From Opitutaceae bacterium (GTDB lineage Bacteria > Verrucomicrobiota > Verrucomicrobiia > Opitutales > Opitutaceae): 64,000 bases of DNA. The stretch covers positions 1-64,000 of the forward strand of contig JAHCAZ010000010.1 of the NCBI GenBank assembly GCA_019634615.1, read 5' to 3'. This document shows, one piece after another, positions 50,805 to 60,816 of the stretch; within the stretch, counting starts at the first letter, position 1, and every line of letters begins with the position of its first letter. The position numbers and the translations under genes are program-made. Under the pieces are notes generated by a model. The model saw only the letters and a list, made by a program, of their open reading frames with translations, ran no database searches and was not told the origin of the DNA.

Positions 50805-51944
50805 ATGTGGTACCTCCGCCAATTTGCCCTCGCCTGGCGTCTCCTTGCGGACCGCCCCGGCCGCTTCGCCCTCTCGATGACGGGCGTCGCCTTCGCCGTC
50901 GTCATCATGTTCACCGAGCTCGGTTTCCTCAACGGCGTGACCGACAGCTCGATCAACCTCGCCGCCCGCGTCCGCAGCGACCTCGTGGTCGTGCACCCGC
51001 AGCAGGAACACCTGAAGTCCGGCGTCGAGTACCCGCTGTTCTACCTCCAGCAGGTCCGCGACGTCCCCGGCGTCGCGGTCGCCCGGGCGGTCTACACCAG
51101 CGCCAACTACTGGGCGAACCCGCAGGACGGCAGCCGCAACCGCATCCTCATCATCGGCGCCGACATCGACGACCCGATGCTCGACATCCCCGAGATCGCC
51201 GCGCACCGCGCGGAACTGCGCGGCACCGACACCGTGCTCTTCGACCAGCGCGCCCGCGCCGAGCTGGGCGCCGTCACGCCCGGCGTGCGCTCCCGCCTGG
51301 CCGGCCACCCGGTGCGCGTCGCGGGGCTGTTCTCCCTCGGGCCCAACTTCGCCTACGAGGGCCACGTCTTCCTCAGCACGCGCAACTTCATGCGCCTGCC
51401 CAACCAGCGGCCCGACGACGTCGACCTCGGCCTGGTGCGCGTCGCCCCCGGCGAAGACATCGAGACCGTCCGCCAGCGCATCCGCGACCGGATGGGCGAC
51501 AAGGTCGAGGTGCTGACCGCCCGCGAGCTGGCCCAGCGCGAGCGTGACGTCACCACCCGCAAGGCGCCGGTCGGCATCGTCTTCGGCCTGGGCCTCGTCG
51601 TCGGCTTCGCCATCGGCACCGTCGTCTGCTACCAGATCCTGTTCAACGAGGTGAGCGACCACCTGCCGCAGTTCGCCATGCTCAAGGCGATCGGCCACCC
51701 GCCGCGCTCCCTCACCGTGCTCGTCCTCCACGAGGCCCTCATCCTCTCGCTGGGCGGCTTCGCCGCGGGCCTCTCCGCCGGCGGCGTGCTCTACCACCTG
51801 CTCGAGCAGCAGACCGCCCTGCAGATGGACCTCACCCCGCCCCGCGCCCTGCTGGTGCTTGTCCTCACCAGCGGCATGTGCCTCCTCGCCGGCCGCCTCG
51901 CCCTGAAGAAGGTGCAGGCCGCCGATCCCGCCGACCTTTTCTGA
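50805..51944 (+). CDS. DevC-like ABC permease (second of two)
   Basis: 379 residues with the same topology as the preceding permease: an N-terminal helix (FALSMTGVAFAVVIMFTELGF), a periplasmic domain, and C-terminal helices starting GIVFGLGLVVGFAIGTVVCYQ. The coupling motif is HLPQFAMLKAIGHPPRSL and the C-terminus AADPADLF. It follows its paralogue by 5 bases and precedes the ATPase by 22 bases. It is closer to classical DevC of cyanobacteria than the first permease in its coupling region. Confidence 0.92.
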   Translation: MWYLRQFALAWRLLADRPGRFALSMTGVAFAVVIMFTELGFLNGVTDSSINLAARVRSDLVVVHPQQEHLKSGVEYPLFYLQQVRDVPGVAVARAVYTSANYWANPQDGSRNRILIIGADIDDPMLDIPEIAAHRAELRGTDTVLFDQRARAELGAVTPGVRSRLAGHPVRVAGLFSLGPNFAYEGHVFLSTRNFMRLPNQRPDDVDLGLVRVAPGEDIETVRQRIRDRMGDKVEVLTARELAQRERDVTTRKAPVGIVFGLGLVVGFAIGTVVCYQILFNEVSDHLPQFAMLKAIGHPPRSLTVLVLHEALILSLGGFAAGLSAGGVLYHLLEQQTALQMDLTPPRALLVLVLTSGMCLLAGRLALKKVQAADPADLF

Positions 51945-51966
51945 AAGCCGCCGCCCCCTCCCTCCC

Positions 51967-53059
<1,093 letters not shown>

Positions 53060-53073
<14 letters not shown>

Positions 53074-53986
53074 GGCGACGGCGCCAGGCCATCACCGCCG
53101 CCCAGGCGCCGACCGCGAACACCATCCCCACGAGGCCGTCCACCACGTAATGGTGGTTCAAGTAGACCGACGCGAAGAACACGAGCATCCAGAAAAGCGT
53201 GGTGACCGCGCGCAGCGAGCGGAACTGCCAGGCGAAGAGCACCGCGAGGAACGGCTGCCCCACGTGCAGCGAGGGGATCGCCCCGAAGACGTTCGCGCTC
53301 CGCCCGTAGTAGCTCGCGAACCAGTCGACGCCCAGCAGCGCGTCGAACCGCGCCGCCCCCGCCGCCTCCGGCGCGGCCGTGAGGATCGCCGGGCCCAGCC
53401 CATAGCGGTCCACATACCACGGCGGCGCGGCCGGATAGACGAGGTACGCCGCATAGCCCGCGACGTTGAGCCAGAACATCGCCCACATCACGTCCTCCGC
53501 CGCCCGCCCCGGCCCCGTCCAGCGCCACCACGCCGCCGTCAGGAGAAAAACCGGGATGAACAACAGGTAAGCCGCCCCGCACACGAAATCCCAGAACGGC
53601 CGCGTGCGCCCCTGCAGCCACGCCGCCGGCGTGACGGTGCCGCCCTCCGGCGTCGGCACGCCGAACCAGCCCAGTTCCCATTGATGCGGCTCGGCCACGC
53701 GGATCGCGCCGCGCAAGTCCTCCGCCCAGTAGCGCTGCGCGTCATAGACCGCCCCGACGAGCAGGAGCGGCAGCAGGAGCCGGAAGGCCGGCCGCACCCG
53801 TGGACCCGCGTAATAACCCGCGAGCGCCGCCGCCGCGAGCCAGGCATGGTCGCCGCGCAGCCCGCCGAGCACGGCGTGCCCCGCGATGAAACCCGCGGCC
53901 GCGGCGAGCGGCAGCCAGCGGCCCGCGGCGCCCTCGCCCCGCCACCAGGCGAGCCACTCCCCACCCCACCTGCGCCCCGCGCTCAT
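53060..53986 (-). CDS. Aur1-like PAP2 membrane protein, candidate inositolphosphorylceramide synthase
   Basis: 308 residues with about seven hydrophobic segments. PAP2-type catalytic motifs are present as IPSLHVGQPFL (His at about 239) and VYLNHHYVVDGLVG (His and Asp at about 278-283), the spacing and wording of the Aur1/PAP2_3 group that moves inositol phosphate from phosphatidylinositol to ceramide. A conserved YLVYPAAPPWY segment precedes them. It is the third gene of the sphingolipid operon, overlapping the GNAT gene by 4 bases (ATGA). A plain lipid phosphatase (PgpB-like) is the main alternative, but the operon with SPT- and reductase-like genes favours IPC synthase. Confidence 0.82.
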
Positions 53987-55113
53987 GCGAGCCCCTTCTC
54001 GAACAGCCGCAGGGTCTGCACGCGGAAGCCGCCCACGCGCTCGATGAGCGCGATGGTGTCGTGGTTGTCCTCCAGGATCCACGAGAACTCCATCTCGCGG
54101 TAGTGGGGCGACCGGGCCAGGAGATCGTGGTAGTGCCGGATGAACAGGATCGGCAGGCCCAGGAGCCGCGCCTGCGGCCGGACGCCGAGCAGGAACAGCC
54201 GTATCGTCGTGACGCGCCTGCGCCGCGTCAGGAGCGGCCACCAGCCGAGCGGCCACAACCGCCCGCGGATGCGCTGCACGAGCTCGTTCATGTTCGGGAT
54301 CGCCACGATCATGCCCAGCGGTTCCCCGGCGCGCTCCGCGAGGAGGATCAGCTCGGGATCGAGGAAGAGCCGGTAGTCGCGGGCGTACTTGAGGAACTCC
54401 GCCTGCGTGATCGGCTGGGCGCCCCAGTTGTCGCGCCAGGCCTCGGCGAAGATCGTGGCCATCCGCTCCGCCTCGCCCGGCAGGTCGCGCTGGTTGAGCG
54501 TCCGCAGGGTGACACCGGTCGCCACGCGTTCCGCCACCGCGAGCATGCGGGCGAACTGCGCCGGCTGCCACGACTCGCGGGTGAGGCGGTACACGTGCAG
54601 GTCCTTCGCCTTCGCGTAGCCCGCCGCCTCGAGGAGCCCGCGATAGTACGGCGGGGTGTAGGCCATGCCCGACATCGGAGCATGCGCAAAGCCGTCCAGC
54701 AGGACGCCGGCCTCGTCCTGGATGCTGAAGTTGGCCGGCCCGCGGGCCACCGTCAGGCCCCGGGCGCGCAGCCAGGCCTCGGCCGGCCGCAGCAGCGCCT
54801 GCGCCGCGGCGGGGTCGTCGATGCACTCGAAGAAGCCGAAGAACCCCGCGCCGTCGCCGTGCGCGGCGAGGTGCCGCGTGTTGTGGAGCGCCGCGATCCG
54901 CCCCACGGGCTCGTCGCCGCGGTAGAGCAGGAGGAACTCGCCCGCCGAATGCCGGAAAAAATCACCGCGGCGCGGATCGATCTGCTTGCGCACGTCGGCA
55001 TAGAGCGGCGGCACCCAGGCCGGCAGCTCCCGGTAGAACCGCTCCGGCAGGCGCAGGAAGACCTCCCGCTCCCGGCCGCTGCGCACCGGCACGATCCGCC
55101 ACCCCGCGCTCAT
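53983..55113 (-). CDS. GNAT-family acyltransferase, candidate bacterial ceramide N-acyltransferase
   Basis: 376 residues, soluble or peripheral. A YghO-like GNAT double domain: LPERFYRELPAWVPPLYADV, FFGFFECIDDPAAAQALL, VARGPANFSIQDEAGVLL, then YTPPYYRGLLEAAGY and a C-terminal GNAT core ELILLAERAGEPLGMIVAIP. Bacterial ceramide synthase (bCerS of Caulobacter) is a GNAT-type protein unrelated to eukaryotic CerS. Placed between an SPT-like fusion and an Aur1-like gene with ATGA overlaps on both sides, this protein is the natural candidate for N-acylation of the sphingoid base. Direct orthology to bCerS is not proven here. Confidence 0.8.
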   Translation of the reverse strand: MSAGWRIVPVRSGREREVFLRLPERFYRELPAWVPPLYADVRKQIDPRRGDFFRHSAGEFLLLYRGDEPVGRIAALHNTRHLAAHGDGAGFFGFFECIDDPAAAQALLRPAEAWLRARGLTVARGPANFSIQDEAGVLLDGFAHAPMSGMAYTPPYYRGLLEAAGYAKAKDLHVYRLTRESWQPAQFARMLAVAERVATGVTLRTLNQRDLPGEAERMATIFAEAWRDNWGAQPITQAEFLKYARDYRLFLDPELILLAERAGEPLGMIVAIPNMNELVQRIRGRLWPLGWWPLLTRRRRVTTIRLFLLGVRPQARLLGLPILFIRHYHDLLARSPHYREMEFSWILEDNHDTIALIERVGGFRVQTLRLFEKGLA

Positions 55114-58100
55114 GCCGGTGGCGACGGCCGGGCCGCGACGACCTCGGCCAGGGCCTCGGCCGCATCCCGGAGCTGCGTCTCGGTGTGCGCGGCCGTGATG
55201 AAGAACCGGAGGCGCGCCTTCCCCTCCTCGACCGCCGGGTAAAAGATCGGCTGCACGTTGATGCCCCGGCCGCCCAGATCCTGGGCGGCCCGCAGCGCCA
55301 GCTCCGAGGTGCCGGTGATGCACGGCACGATCGCCGCGTCGCGGCTGAGGCCGCTGTCGAGGCCGCGCGCGCGGCACAGGTCGCGGAACAGGTCGCTGCG
55401 CGCCTGCAGGCGTCGCGGCAATTCGGGCCGGGCCTCCAGGAGCCGGAGCGCCGCGAGCGCCGCCGCCGCGTTCGCCGGCGGCAGGCCCACGCTGTAGACG
55501 AAGCCCGGCAGCGTGTAGCGCAGGTAGTCGATCAGCGCCGCCTCGCCCGCGAGGTAGCCGCCCGCGCTGGCGAGCGCCTTGGACATCGTGCCCATCCACA
55601 GGTCCACCGCCCGGCGGTCGGTGCCGAAATGCTCGCCCGCGCCGCGGCCCGTGGGCCCCAGCACGCCCAGCGAATGCGCCTCGTCGACGAGGAGCATCGC
55701 CTGGTGGCGGCGCTTGAGCGCAACGATCGCGTCGAGGGGGGCCAGGTCGCCGTCCATGCTGTACACGCCCTCGACCGCGATGAGCACGCGGCGCGCCCGC
55801 GCCCGCTCGCGCCGGAGCAGCGCCTCGAGCGCGTCGAGATCGTTGTGGGGGAAGGCGAGCCGCCGCGCCCCGGAGAGGCGGGCGCCGCTCACGATGCAGT
55901 CGTGCGCCAGGCTGTCGTGGATCACGAGGTCCTCCGGCCCGAAGAGGTGGCCGATGACGGTGACGTTGGTCGCATGCCCGCCCACAAGCGTGAGCGCGTC
56001 GTCACAGCCGAGGAAGGCCGCGAGCGCCCGCTCCAGTTCCGCGTGCAGCGGCCGCTCACCGGAGGCGACGCGGCTCGCCGAGGCCGAGGTGCCGTAGCGC
56101 TGCACCGCCTCCGCCGCGGCCGCGCTCACCGCGGGGTCGCCCGCGAGGCCGAGATAGTTGTACGAGGCGAAGTTCAGGAACTCCCGGCCGCCGATGCGCG
56201 TGGTCGCCGCGGCCACGCCGTCGTGCACCTGGAAGTACGGCATCGCGAACCCCGCCGCCGCCAGCGCCGCCTTGCGCCGCGCCAGGTCGCGGACCTCGGG
56301 CCAGGCCGCCGGCCCGGCCCCCGCCTCTCCCGCCGGTTCGCCCAGCGCCTGCGCCTCGATCCCGCGCCACTGCAGCACGAGGCGACCCGCCTCGTCGCAC
56401 ACGTCGAAATCGGCGCGGTAACGCGTCCCGTCCGCGTCCGCCAGCCGCCCCCTGACGTTCAGGACGCCGGCCGTCGGCCAGGGCGCGTGCTGCCGGAACG
56501 CGGCAAACCCGGTCGCGACCGCCGCCTGCCCGCGGTGCGCGGCCAGCCAGTACAAGGCAAGCTGGAGGATGCCGTCGATGGTGACGACGGGGTCGGTCGC
56601 TGCCGACAGCGCGCCCGTGATGCCGTCCGGGCCCACCTGCGGCACGCCGGCGAGCGCCCGCAGGGCCGGGCCATGGAAGGCGTGGCGGGCATAGAAGTCA
56701 TCAAGGGTGAGTCGCCCCGGGGTCACGGCGAAATCGCCCAGGGGCTCCCACCCGTCCGCGCCGGCCGCCGCCTGCCCGCGCGCCACCGGGGCGCCGTCCA
56801 ACAAGGCGAGCGTGAACTCGCCGTCAGCGTCATCGCTCCGCGCCAGTTCCACCCGCCCCGCCCCGATCGCGACGGGACCGAGCACGCGGAAGTCCGTGAG
56901 CGCCACGGGCTGGGTCCGTTCCGCCAGGGCGACCGTGACCAAGGCCGACAGCGGCAGGATGGCCCGGCCCCCCGGCCGGTGTTGGTCGAGCCAGGCGTGG
57001 GTGAAGCGGTCGAAACCGACCGTGAGGGCCGGCCGGGGCGTCGTCGCCCCCGGCACGACGCGCGCCTGGTCCAGGTGCTCCGCCAGGATGCGCACGGTCA
57101 GCGCCGTCGTGAACAGCGTGCGGGGCGGCGTGTAGCCGGGAAGGCTCCGCCCGAGGACGGTCATGAACTCGAGGGTCGTCAGCGAGTCGAAGCCCAGGTC
57201 GGCCACGAAGGCGTGCTCGGGCCGGATCTCCCCCGGGCGCCGCGCCGTGACCTCGGCGATCGCCGCCACGACGAGGTCGAGGCTGCCGCCGCTCGCCGGC
57301 GCGTCCGCCGGGGCCGCCACCGGCGGCGGCGCCGACCCGCTGGCCCGCCGCGTCTTCGTCTCGTCGATCAGCCAGAACCGTCGCTCCGCCAGCGGCGTGG
57401 GCGGCAGCACGACCAGCCCGCCGCCCGCGGTCTCCCCGCCGGCGGGCAGCGGCGGGACCTCGCCGCCGTCGAGGCGGGCCGCGAGGTCGTCGAGCTGGCG
57501 CCCAAGCTCATCCCCGGTCGACGCCAGCACCGCCACCTGGACGGCCCCGGCCGGGCGCGCGGCCAAGGTGGTGGCGACATCGGCCAGGTCCACGGCCACG
57601 GGCGCCTCGCGCAGGGCCGCCGCGACCTCGCGGCAGTGGCCCGCGAGCCGGGCGGCATCGGGGGCCGACAGCGCGCAGCGCCAGACCGGCCGGCGCGCCG
57701 CGGCCGGGCGCGGGGCCGCCTGGGGTGGCGCCTCGAGCACGACATGGACATTGGTGCCGCCGAAACCGAAGGCGCTGACGCCGGCGCGCCGCGGCGTCGC
57801 CCCGCCGTCGGGCCAGGGCTCGGCCTGCGTCGGCACGCGCAGCCAGGCCGCCTCGCCGGCGAACTCGGGCCGGAGCTCGCCCGCCAACGGCTGCGGCCAC
57901 ACGCGACCGGCGTGGACGGCGAAGACCGCCTTCAGCAGGGAGGCCATGCCAGCCGACGCGAGGCCGTGGCCGATGTTGGCCTTGATCGAGCTGATCGGGA
58001 CGCGGCCGCGGACGTGCGGGCCGAAGACCCGGGCGAGCGCCTCGAGCTCGATGCGGTCGCCCGCGGCCGTGCCCGTGGCGTGGGCCTCGAGGAGCCCCAC

Positions 58101-59087
58101 CGAGCCCGGATCGACGCCCGCCGCCTGCCACGCCGCCGCGATGGCGGCCGCCTGGCCCGTCGCCAGCGGCGTCAGGGGTCCCGCCCCGCGCCCGTCGTTG
58201 TTCATCGCGATCCCGCGGATCACGGCGAGGATGCGGTCGCCGTCGCGCTGCGCGTCAGCGAGGCGCTTGAGCACGGTCACGCCCACGCCCTCGCCCATCA
58301 CGAAGCCGTCGGCCTCGCGCTGGAACGGGAGGCAGCGATCGGTGAACGACAGCGCGCCGATGCGGCTGAAACACACCATCATGATCGGGTCGAGCTGCAC
58401 GTAGACCCCGCCGACGAGGGCCGCGTCCACCACGCCCGAGCGCAGGTGCAGCACCGCCTCGTGCAGCGCGGCGAGGGCGGAGCTGCACGCCGTGTCGAGG
58501 GCGAAGGCCGGGCCGTTGAAGTCGAACGCCTGGCTCACGTTGGCCGCGATCATGTTCAGCTGCTGGCCGACGATCGAGTAGCCCTGGATCGGCGGCAGCG
58601 CGGCCGTGAGCGCAGCGAGCTCCGCCGGCGTCAGGGCCGGGGCCGCGCCGCTGCGCCCGGCGGCATCGCACGGGATGTTCACGGCGCCGGCCACAAGGGT
58701 GCGGTGATCGGAGGAGCAGGCGCCGACGTAGACGCCCGCCCGGCCGTCGGCGAGGCGACGCTGCGCGTAGCCGGCATCCTCCAGCGCCTGCCGCGAGACC
58801 TCGAGCATCAGCCGCTGCTGCGGGTCCATGATCCGGGCGCGTTTCGGCGTGATGCCGAAGGCCTCGGGGGCGAAGCGGTCGAACCGCTCGATGAACGCGC
58901 CGAGGCGGGCCGGCGTCTTGTTGGGCTCGCGGCGGCTGGGGCTGTGCACCACGGCATGGTCCCAGCGCTGGGCGGGCACCGGTTGCGTATGCACCCGGCC
59001 GGCCGCGATCATCCGCAGGAAGGCTGAGGCATCAGCCGCTCCCGGGAACCGAGCACCCACGCCAATGATCGCGACCGCTTCGTGCAT
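55110..59087 (-). CDS. Ketosynthase-ACP-dehydratase-oxoamine synthase fusion (SPT-like megaenzyme)
   Basis: 1325 residues. Domains in order: a type I PKS ketosynthase (1-430; Cys in DTACSSALAAL at about 201, His in EAHATGTAAGD and NIGHGLASAG); a linker without acyltransferase; an ACP (about 605-680, Ser in LGFDSLTTLEF at about 634); a PKS-type double hot-dog dehydratase (about 685-900; HxxxGxxxxP as HRPGGRAILP and DxxxQ as IDGILQ); and a full alpha-oxoamine synthase (about 940-1320; DEAHSLGVLG and PLP-Lys in GTMSKALASAGG). It could extend an acyl chain on its ACP and condense it with serine to give a ketosphingoid base. There is no AT or KR, so partners must act in trans. The start at 59087 has a clear ggagg 9 bases upstream, rare in this window. 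It is the first gene of the minus-strand operon. Confidence 0.93.
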   Translation of the reverse strand: MHEAVAIIGVGARFPGAADASAFLRMIAAGRVHTQPVPAQRWDHAVVHSPSRREPNKTPARLGAFIERFDRFAPEAFGITPKRARIMDPQQRLMLEVSRQALEDAGYAQRRLADGRAGVYVGACSSDHRTLVAGAVNIPCDAAGRSGAAPALTPAELAALTAALPPIQGYSIVGQQLNMIAANVSQAFDFNGPAFALDTACSSALAALHEAVLHLRSGVVDAALVGGVYVQLDPIMMVCFSRIGALSFTDRCLPFQREADGFVMGEGVGVTVLKRLADAQRDGDRILAVIRGIAMNNDGRGAGPLTPLATGQAAAIAAAWQAAGVDPGSVGLLEAHATGTAAGDRIELEALARVFGPHVRGRVPISSIKANIGHGLASAGMASLLKAVFAVHAGRVWPQPLAGELRPEFAGEAAWLRVPTQAEPWPDGGATPRRAGVSAFGFGGTNVHVVLEAPPQAAPRPAAARRPVWRCALSAPDAARLAGHCREVAAALREAPVAVDLADVATTLAARPAGAVQVAVLASTGDELGRQLDDLAARLDGGEVPPLPAGGETAGGGLVVLPPTPLAERRFWLIDETKTRRASGSAPPPVAAPADAPASGGSLDLVVAAIAEVTARRPGEIRPEHAFVADLGFDSLTTLEFMTVLGRSLPGYTPPRTLFTTALTVRILAEHLDQARVVPGATTPRPALTVGFDRFTHAWLDQHRPGGRAILPLSALVTVALAERTQPVALTDFRVLGPVAIGAGRVELARSDDADGEFTLALLDGAPVARGQAAAGADGWEPLGDFAVTPGRLTLDDFYARHAFHGPALRALAGVPQVGPDGITGALSAATDPVVTIDGILQLALYWLAAHRGQAAVATGFAAFRQHAPWPTAGVLNVRGRLADADGTRYRADFDVCDEAGRLVLQWRGIEAQALGEPAGEAGAGPAAWPEVRDLARRKAALAAAGFAMPYFQVHDGVAAATTRIGGREFLNFASYNYLGLAGDPAVSAAAAEAVQRYGTSASASRVASGERPLHAELERALAAFLGCDDALTLVGGHATNVTVIGHLFGPEDLVIHDSLAHDCIVSGARLSGARRLAFPHNDLDALEALLRRERARARRVLIAVEGVYSMDGDLAPLDAIVALKRRHQAMLLVDEAHSLGVLGPTGRGAGEHFGTDRRAVDLWMGTMSKALASAGGYLAGEAALIDYLRYTLPGFVYSVGLPPANAAAALAALRLLEARPELPRRLQARSDLFRDLCRARGLDSGLSRDAAIVPCITGTSELALRAAQDLGGRGINVQPIFYPAVEEGKARLRFFITAAHTETQLRDAAEALAEVVAARPSPPA

Positions 59088-59220
59088 GAAAAACGACCCT
59101 CCCATCACCGCCCTATTGCCATACCACGGCAAGTGCTTTTCCTGCCGGCGACCCGGTTCGGCCCTCAGTTGACGCTCGCCGTAACTTTGTGTGAGGTTCG
59201 CCGTGCCCTGCCGGCCGCCC
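59088..59220. promoter_or_regulatory. Divergent intergenic region between the two sphingolipid arms
   Basis: This 133-base gap separates the start codons of the SPT-like fusion (minus) and the reductase (plus), so promoters for both must lie here or in overlapping codons. A ttgacg at 59169-59174 could be a -35 for the plus strand, but no good -10 follows at 17 bases. On the minus strand the ribosome site gggagggt stands about 10 bases before the fusion start. No clear operator palindrome was found. Confidence 0.4.
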
Positions 59221-60051
59221 ATGCCCATCACGACTTTACGAGACCAGCACGTGCTCATCACCGGCGGATCCAGCGGCATCGGCCTCGCCCTCGCCCGCGA
59301 GGCGGCCGCCGCCGGCGCGCGGGTGAGCCTGGTCGCGCGCGACCCCGCGAAACTCGCGGCGGCCCGTGAGGCGGTCCGCGCCGCCGCCCCCGGCGCGGCC
59401 GACGTGGTGACGGCCCCGGCCGACGTGGCCGTGGAGGCCGAGGTGCTGGCCGCCCTGCAGGCGGCCGAGCGCACGCACGGGCCGGTGGATATCCTCATCA
59501 CGTCGGCGGGTGTGGCCCGACCCGGCTATTTTGAGGAGGTGCCGGTGGCGGTGTTCGAGCGCACCATGGCGGTGAATTATTTCGGCACGCTCTACCCCCT
59601 GAAGGCCGTGGTCCCGGCGATGCGCCAGCGCGGGCGCGGCGCGGTCGTCCTGATTTCGTCGGGCGCGGGCCTCTTCGGCCTGTTCGGCTACACGCCCTAC
59701 GCCCCCAGCAAGTTCGCGCTGCGGGGACTGGCGGAGGCGCTGCGCGCCGAGCTGCACGGCACGGGGGTGGGCATCACCATCGTGTATCCGCCGGATACGG
59801 ACACCCCGCAGCTCGCGGAGGAGAACCGGACGAAGCCCGTGGAGACCAGGGCCCTCACGGCGGGCGGCGGCCTGTGGACGGCGGACGCCGTGGCGCGGGC
59901 CACGCTGGCCGCGGTGCAGCGCGGGCGGTTTGCGGTCACGCCGGGCTTCCAGCTCACGGCGCTGGCCTGGTTGCACAGCATCCTCGCCCCGGTCCTGCAC
60001 TGGAGCTTCAACCGCGTGGCCCGGAAGGCCCGGGCCCAAGCGGCGAAATGA
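59221..60051 (+). CDS. 3-ketodihydrosphingosine reductase-like SDR
   Basis: 276 residues. A short-chain dehydrogenase: TGGSSGIGLALA at 14-25 (NADPH site), NYFGTLYPLKAVVPAM, catalytic Ser in LISSGAGLFG and YxxxK as YAPSK (Tyr about 160, Lys about 164). Most telling is YPPDTDTPQLAEENRTKP from about residue 190, almost identical to the eukaryotic KDSR/TSC10 signature, with a hydrophobic C-terminal anchor region as in that family. It would reduce the 3-keto group of the product of the divergent SPT-like fusion. The downstream CDP-alcohol transferase overlaps it by 4 bases. The ATG at 59221 fits the domain start; an in-frame GTG at 59191 is possible. Confidence 0.9.
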   Translation: MPITTLRDQHVLITGGSSGIGLALAREAAAAGARVSLVARDPAKLAAAREAVRAAAPGAADVVTAPADVAVEAEVLAALQAAERTHGPVDILITSAGVARPGYFEEVPVAVFERTMAVNYFGTLYPLKAVVPAMRQRGRGAVVLISSGAGLFGLFGYTPYAPSKFALRGLAEALRAELHGTGVGITIVYPPDTDTPQLAEENRTKPVETRALTAGGGLWTADAVARATLAAVQRGRFAVTPGFQLTALAWLHSILAPVLHWSFNRVARKARAQAAK

Positions 60052-60788
60052 CGCGCACCCTCGATGCCTGGGCGGGCCTGGCCCTGCCGGTCAGCTGCGT
60101 GGTGCTGCTGGCGATCGCCGCCGCGCAGGCCCCGCGCCACCGCCATGCCCGCGTGGCCCGCGAGGGCGGGACGGTTTTTCTGGGCGAAAGCCTCATGCAC
60201 TGGGGCTATGCCTGGGTCGAGCGGCTCGCCGCCGCCGCGCTCAAGCTGGGCCTCAGCGCCACCGCCGTGTCGTGGCTTTCGCTCGTACCCGGGTTGGCGG
60301 CGGGGCTGGCGTTCGCGCTCGGCTGCAGTGGTTGGGCCGCCTGGCTGCTGGCCCTGAGCGGGCTGGCCGACGGCATGGACGGCGCGATGGCGCGCCGGCA
60401 GGGCACGGCGTCCCGGGCCGGGGCCGTGTTGGACTCGGCCCTCGACCGGTACGTGGAGTTTTTCTGCTTCGCCGGGCTGATGTGGTATTTCCGCGACGCG
60501 CCCGGATGGCAGCTGCTCACCCTCACCGCCCTTTTCGGGAGTTTCATGGTGACCTACTCGACCGCGAAGGCCGAGGCGCTGCAGGTGGCGCCGCCCCGCG
60601 GCTGGATGAAACGGGCGGAACGCCTCGTCTGGCTTGCCGGCGGCGGGGCCGTCGCGAGCGCGCTGCCGCTGGCGGGCTGGCCCGGCCGGCCGGCGCTGAT
60701 CGCGGCGGTCGCGGTGATCGCCGTCTTCGCCAACCTCGCCGCCGTGGTGCGCCTCCGGGCCCTGGCGCGCGCGGTGACGCCGGGTTGA
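60048..60788 (+). CDS. CDP-alcohol phosphatidyltransferase (candidate PI or PI-phosphate synthase)
   Basis: 246 residues with about six membrane helices. The family motif is complete: DGAMARRQGTASRAG then AVLDSALDRYVEF, with all four Asp. The enzyme exchanges CMP of a CDP-lipid for an alcohol. Next to a myo-inositol-3-phosphate synthase and an Aur1-like gene, the likely product is phosphatidylinositol phosphate or phosphatidylinositol, the head-group donor for inositolphosphorylceramide. The start is an ATGA overlap with the reductase. The C-terminus is convergent with ino1. Confidence 0.88.
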   Translation: MTRTLDAWAGLALPVSCVVLLAIAAAQAPRHRHARVAREGGTVFLGESLMHWGYAWVERLAAAALKLGLSATAVSWLSLVPGLAAGLAFALGCSGWAAWLLALSGLADGMDGAMARRQGTASRAGAVLDSALDRYVEFFCFAGLMWYFRDAPGWQLLTLTALFGSFMVTYSTAKAEALQVAPPRGWMKRAERLVWLAGGGAVASALPLAGWPGRPALIAAVAVIAVFANLAAVVRLRALARAVTPG

Positions 60789-60816
60789 AGAACGTGGCTA
60801 CCGGCGCGACCCGGCC

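Noticed and set aside
53987..54826. N-terminal extension of the PAP2 gene to 588 residues
   Set aside because: The extra residues lie inside the GNAT gene in another frame and lack any membrane or domain pattern; the ATG at 53986 overlaps the GNAT stop as in the rest of the operon.
55110..59087. Reading the SPT-like fusion as a prodigiosin PigH-type or biotin (AONS) enzyme
   Set aside because: PigH carries ACPs and an oxoamine synthase but no ketosynthase or dehydratase, and no pyrrole or biotin genes are nearby. The neighbouring KDSR-like, GNAT, Aur1-like and ino1 genes fit sphingolipids better. The possibility stays open until substrate use is tested.
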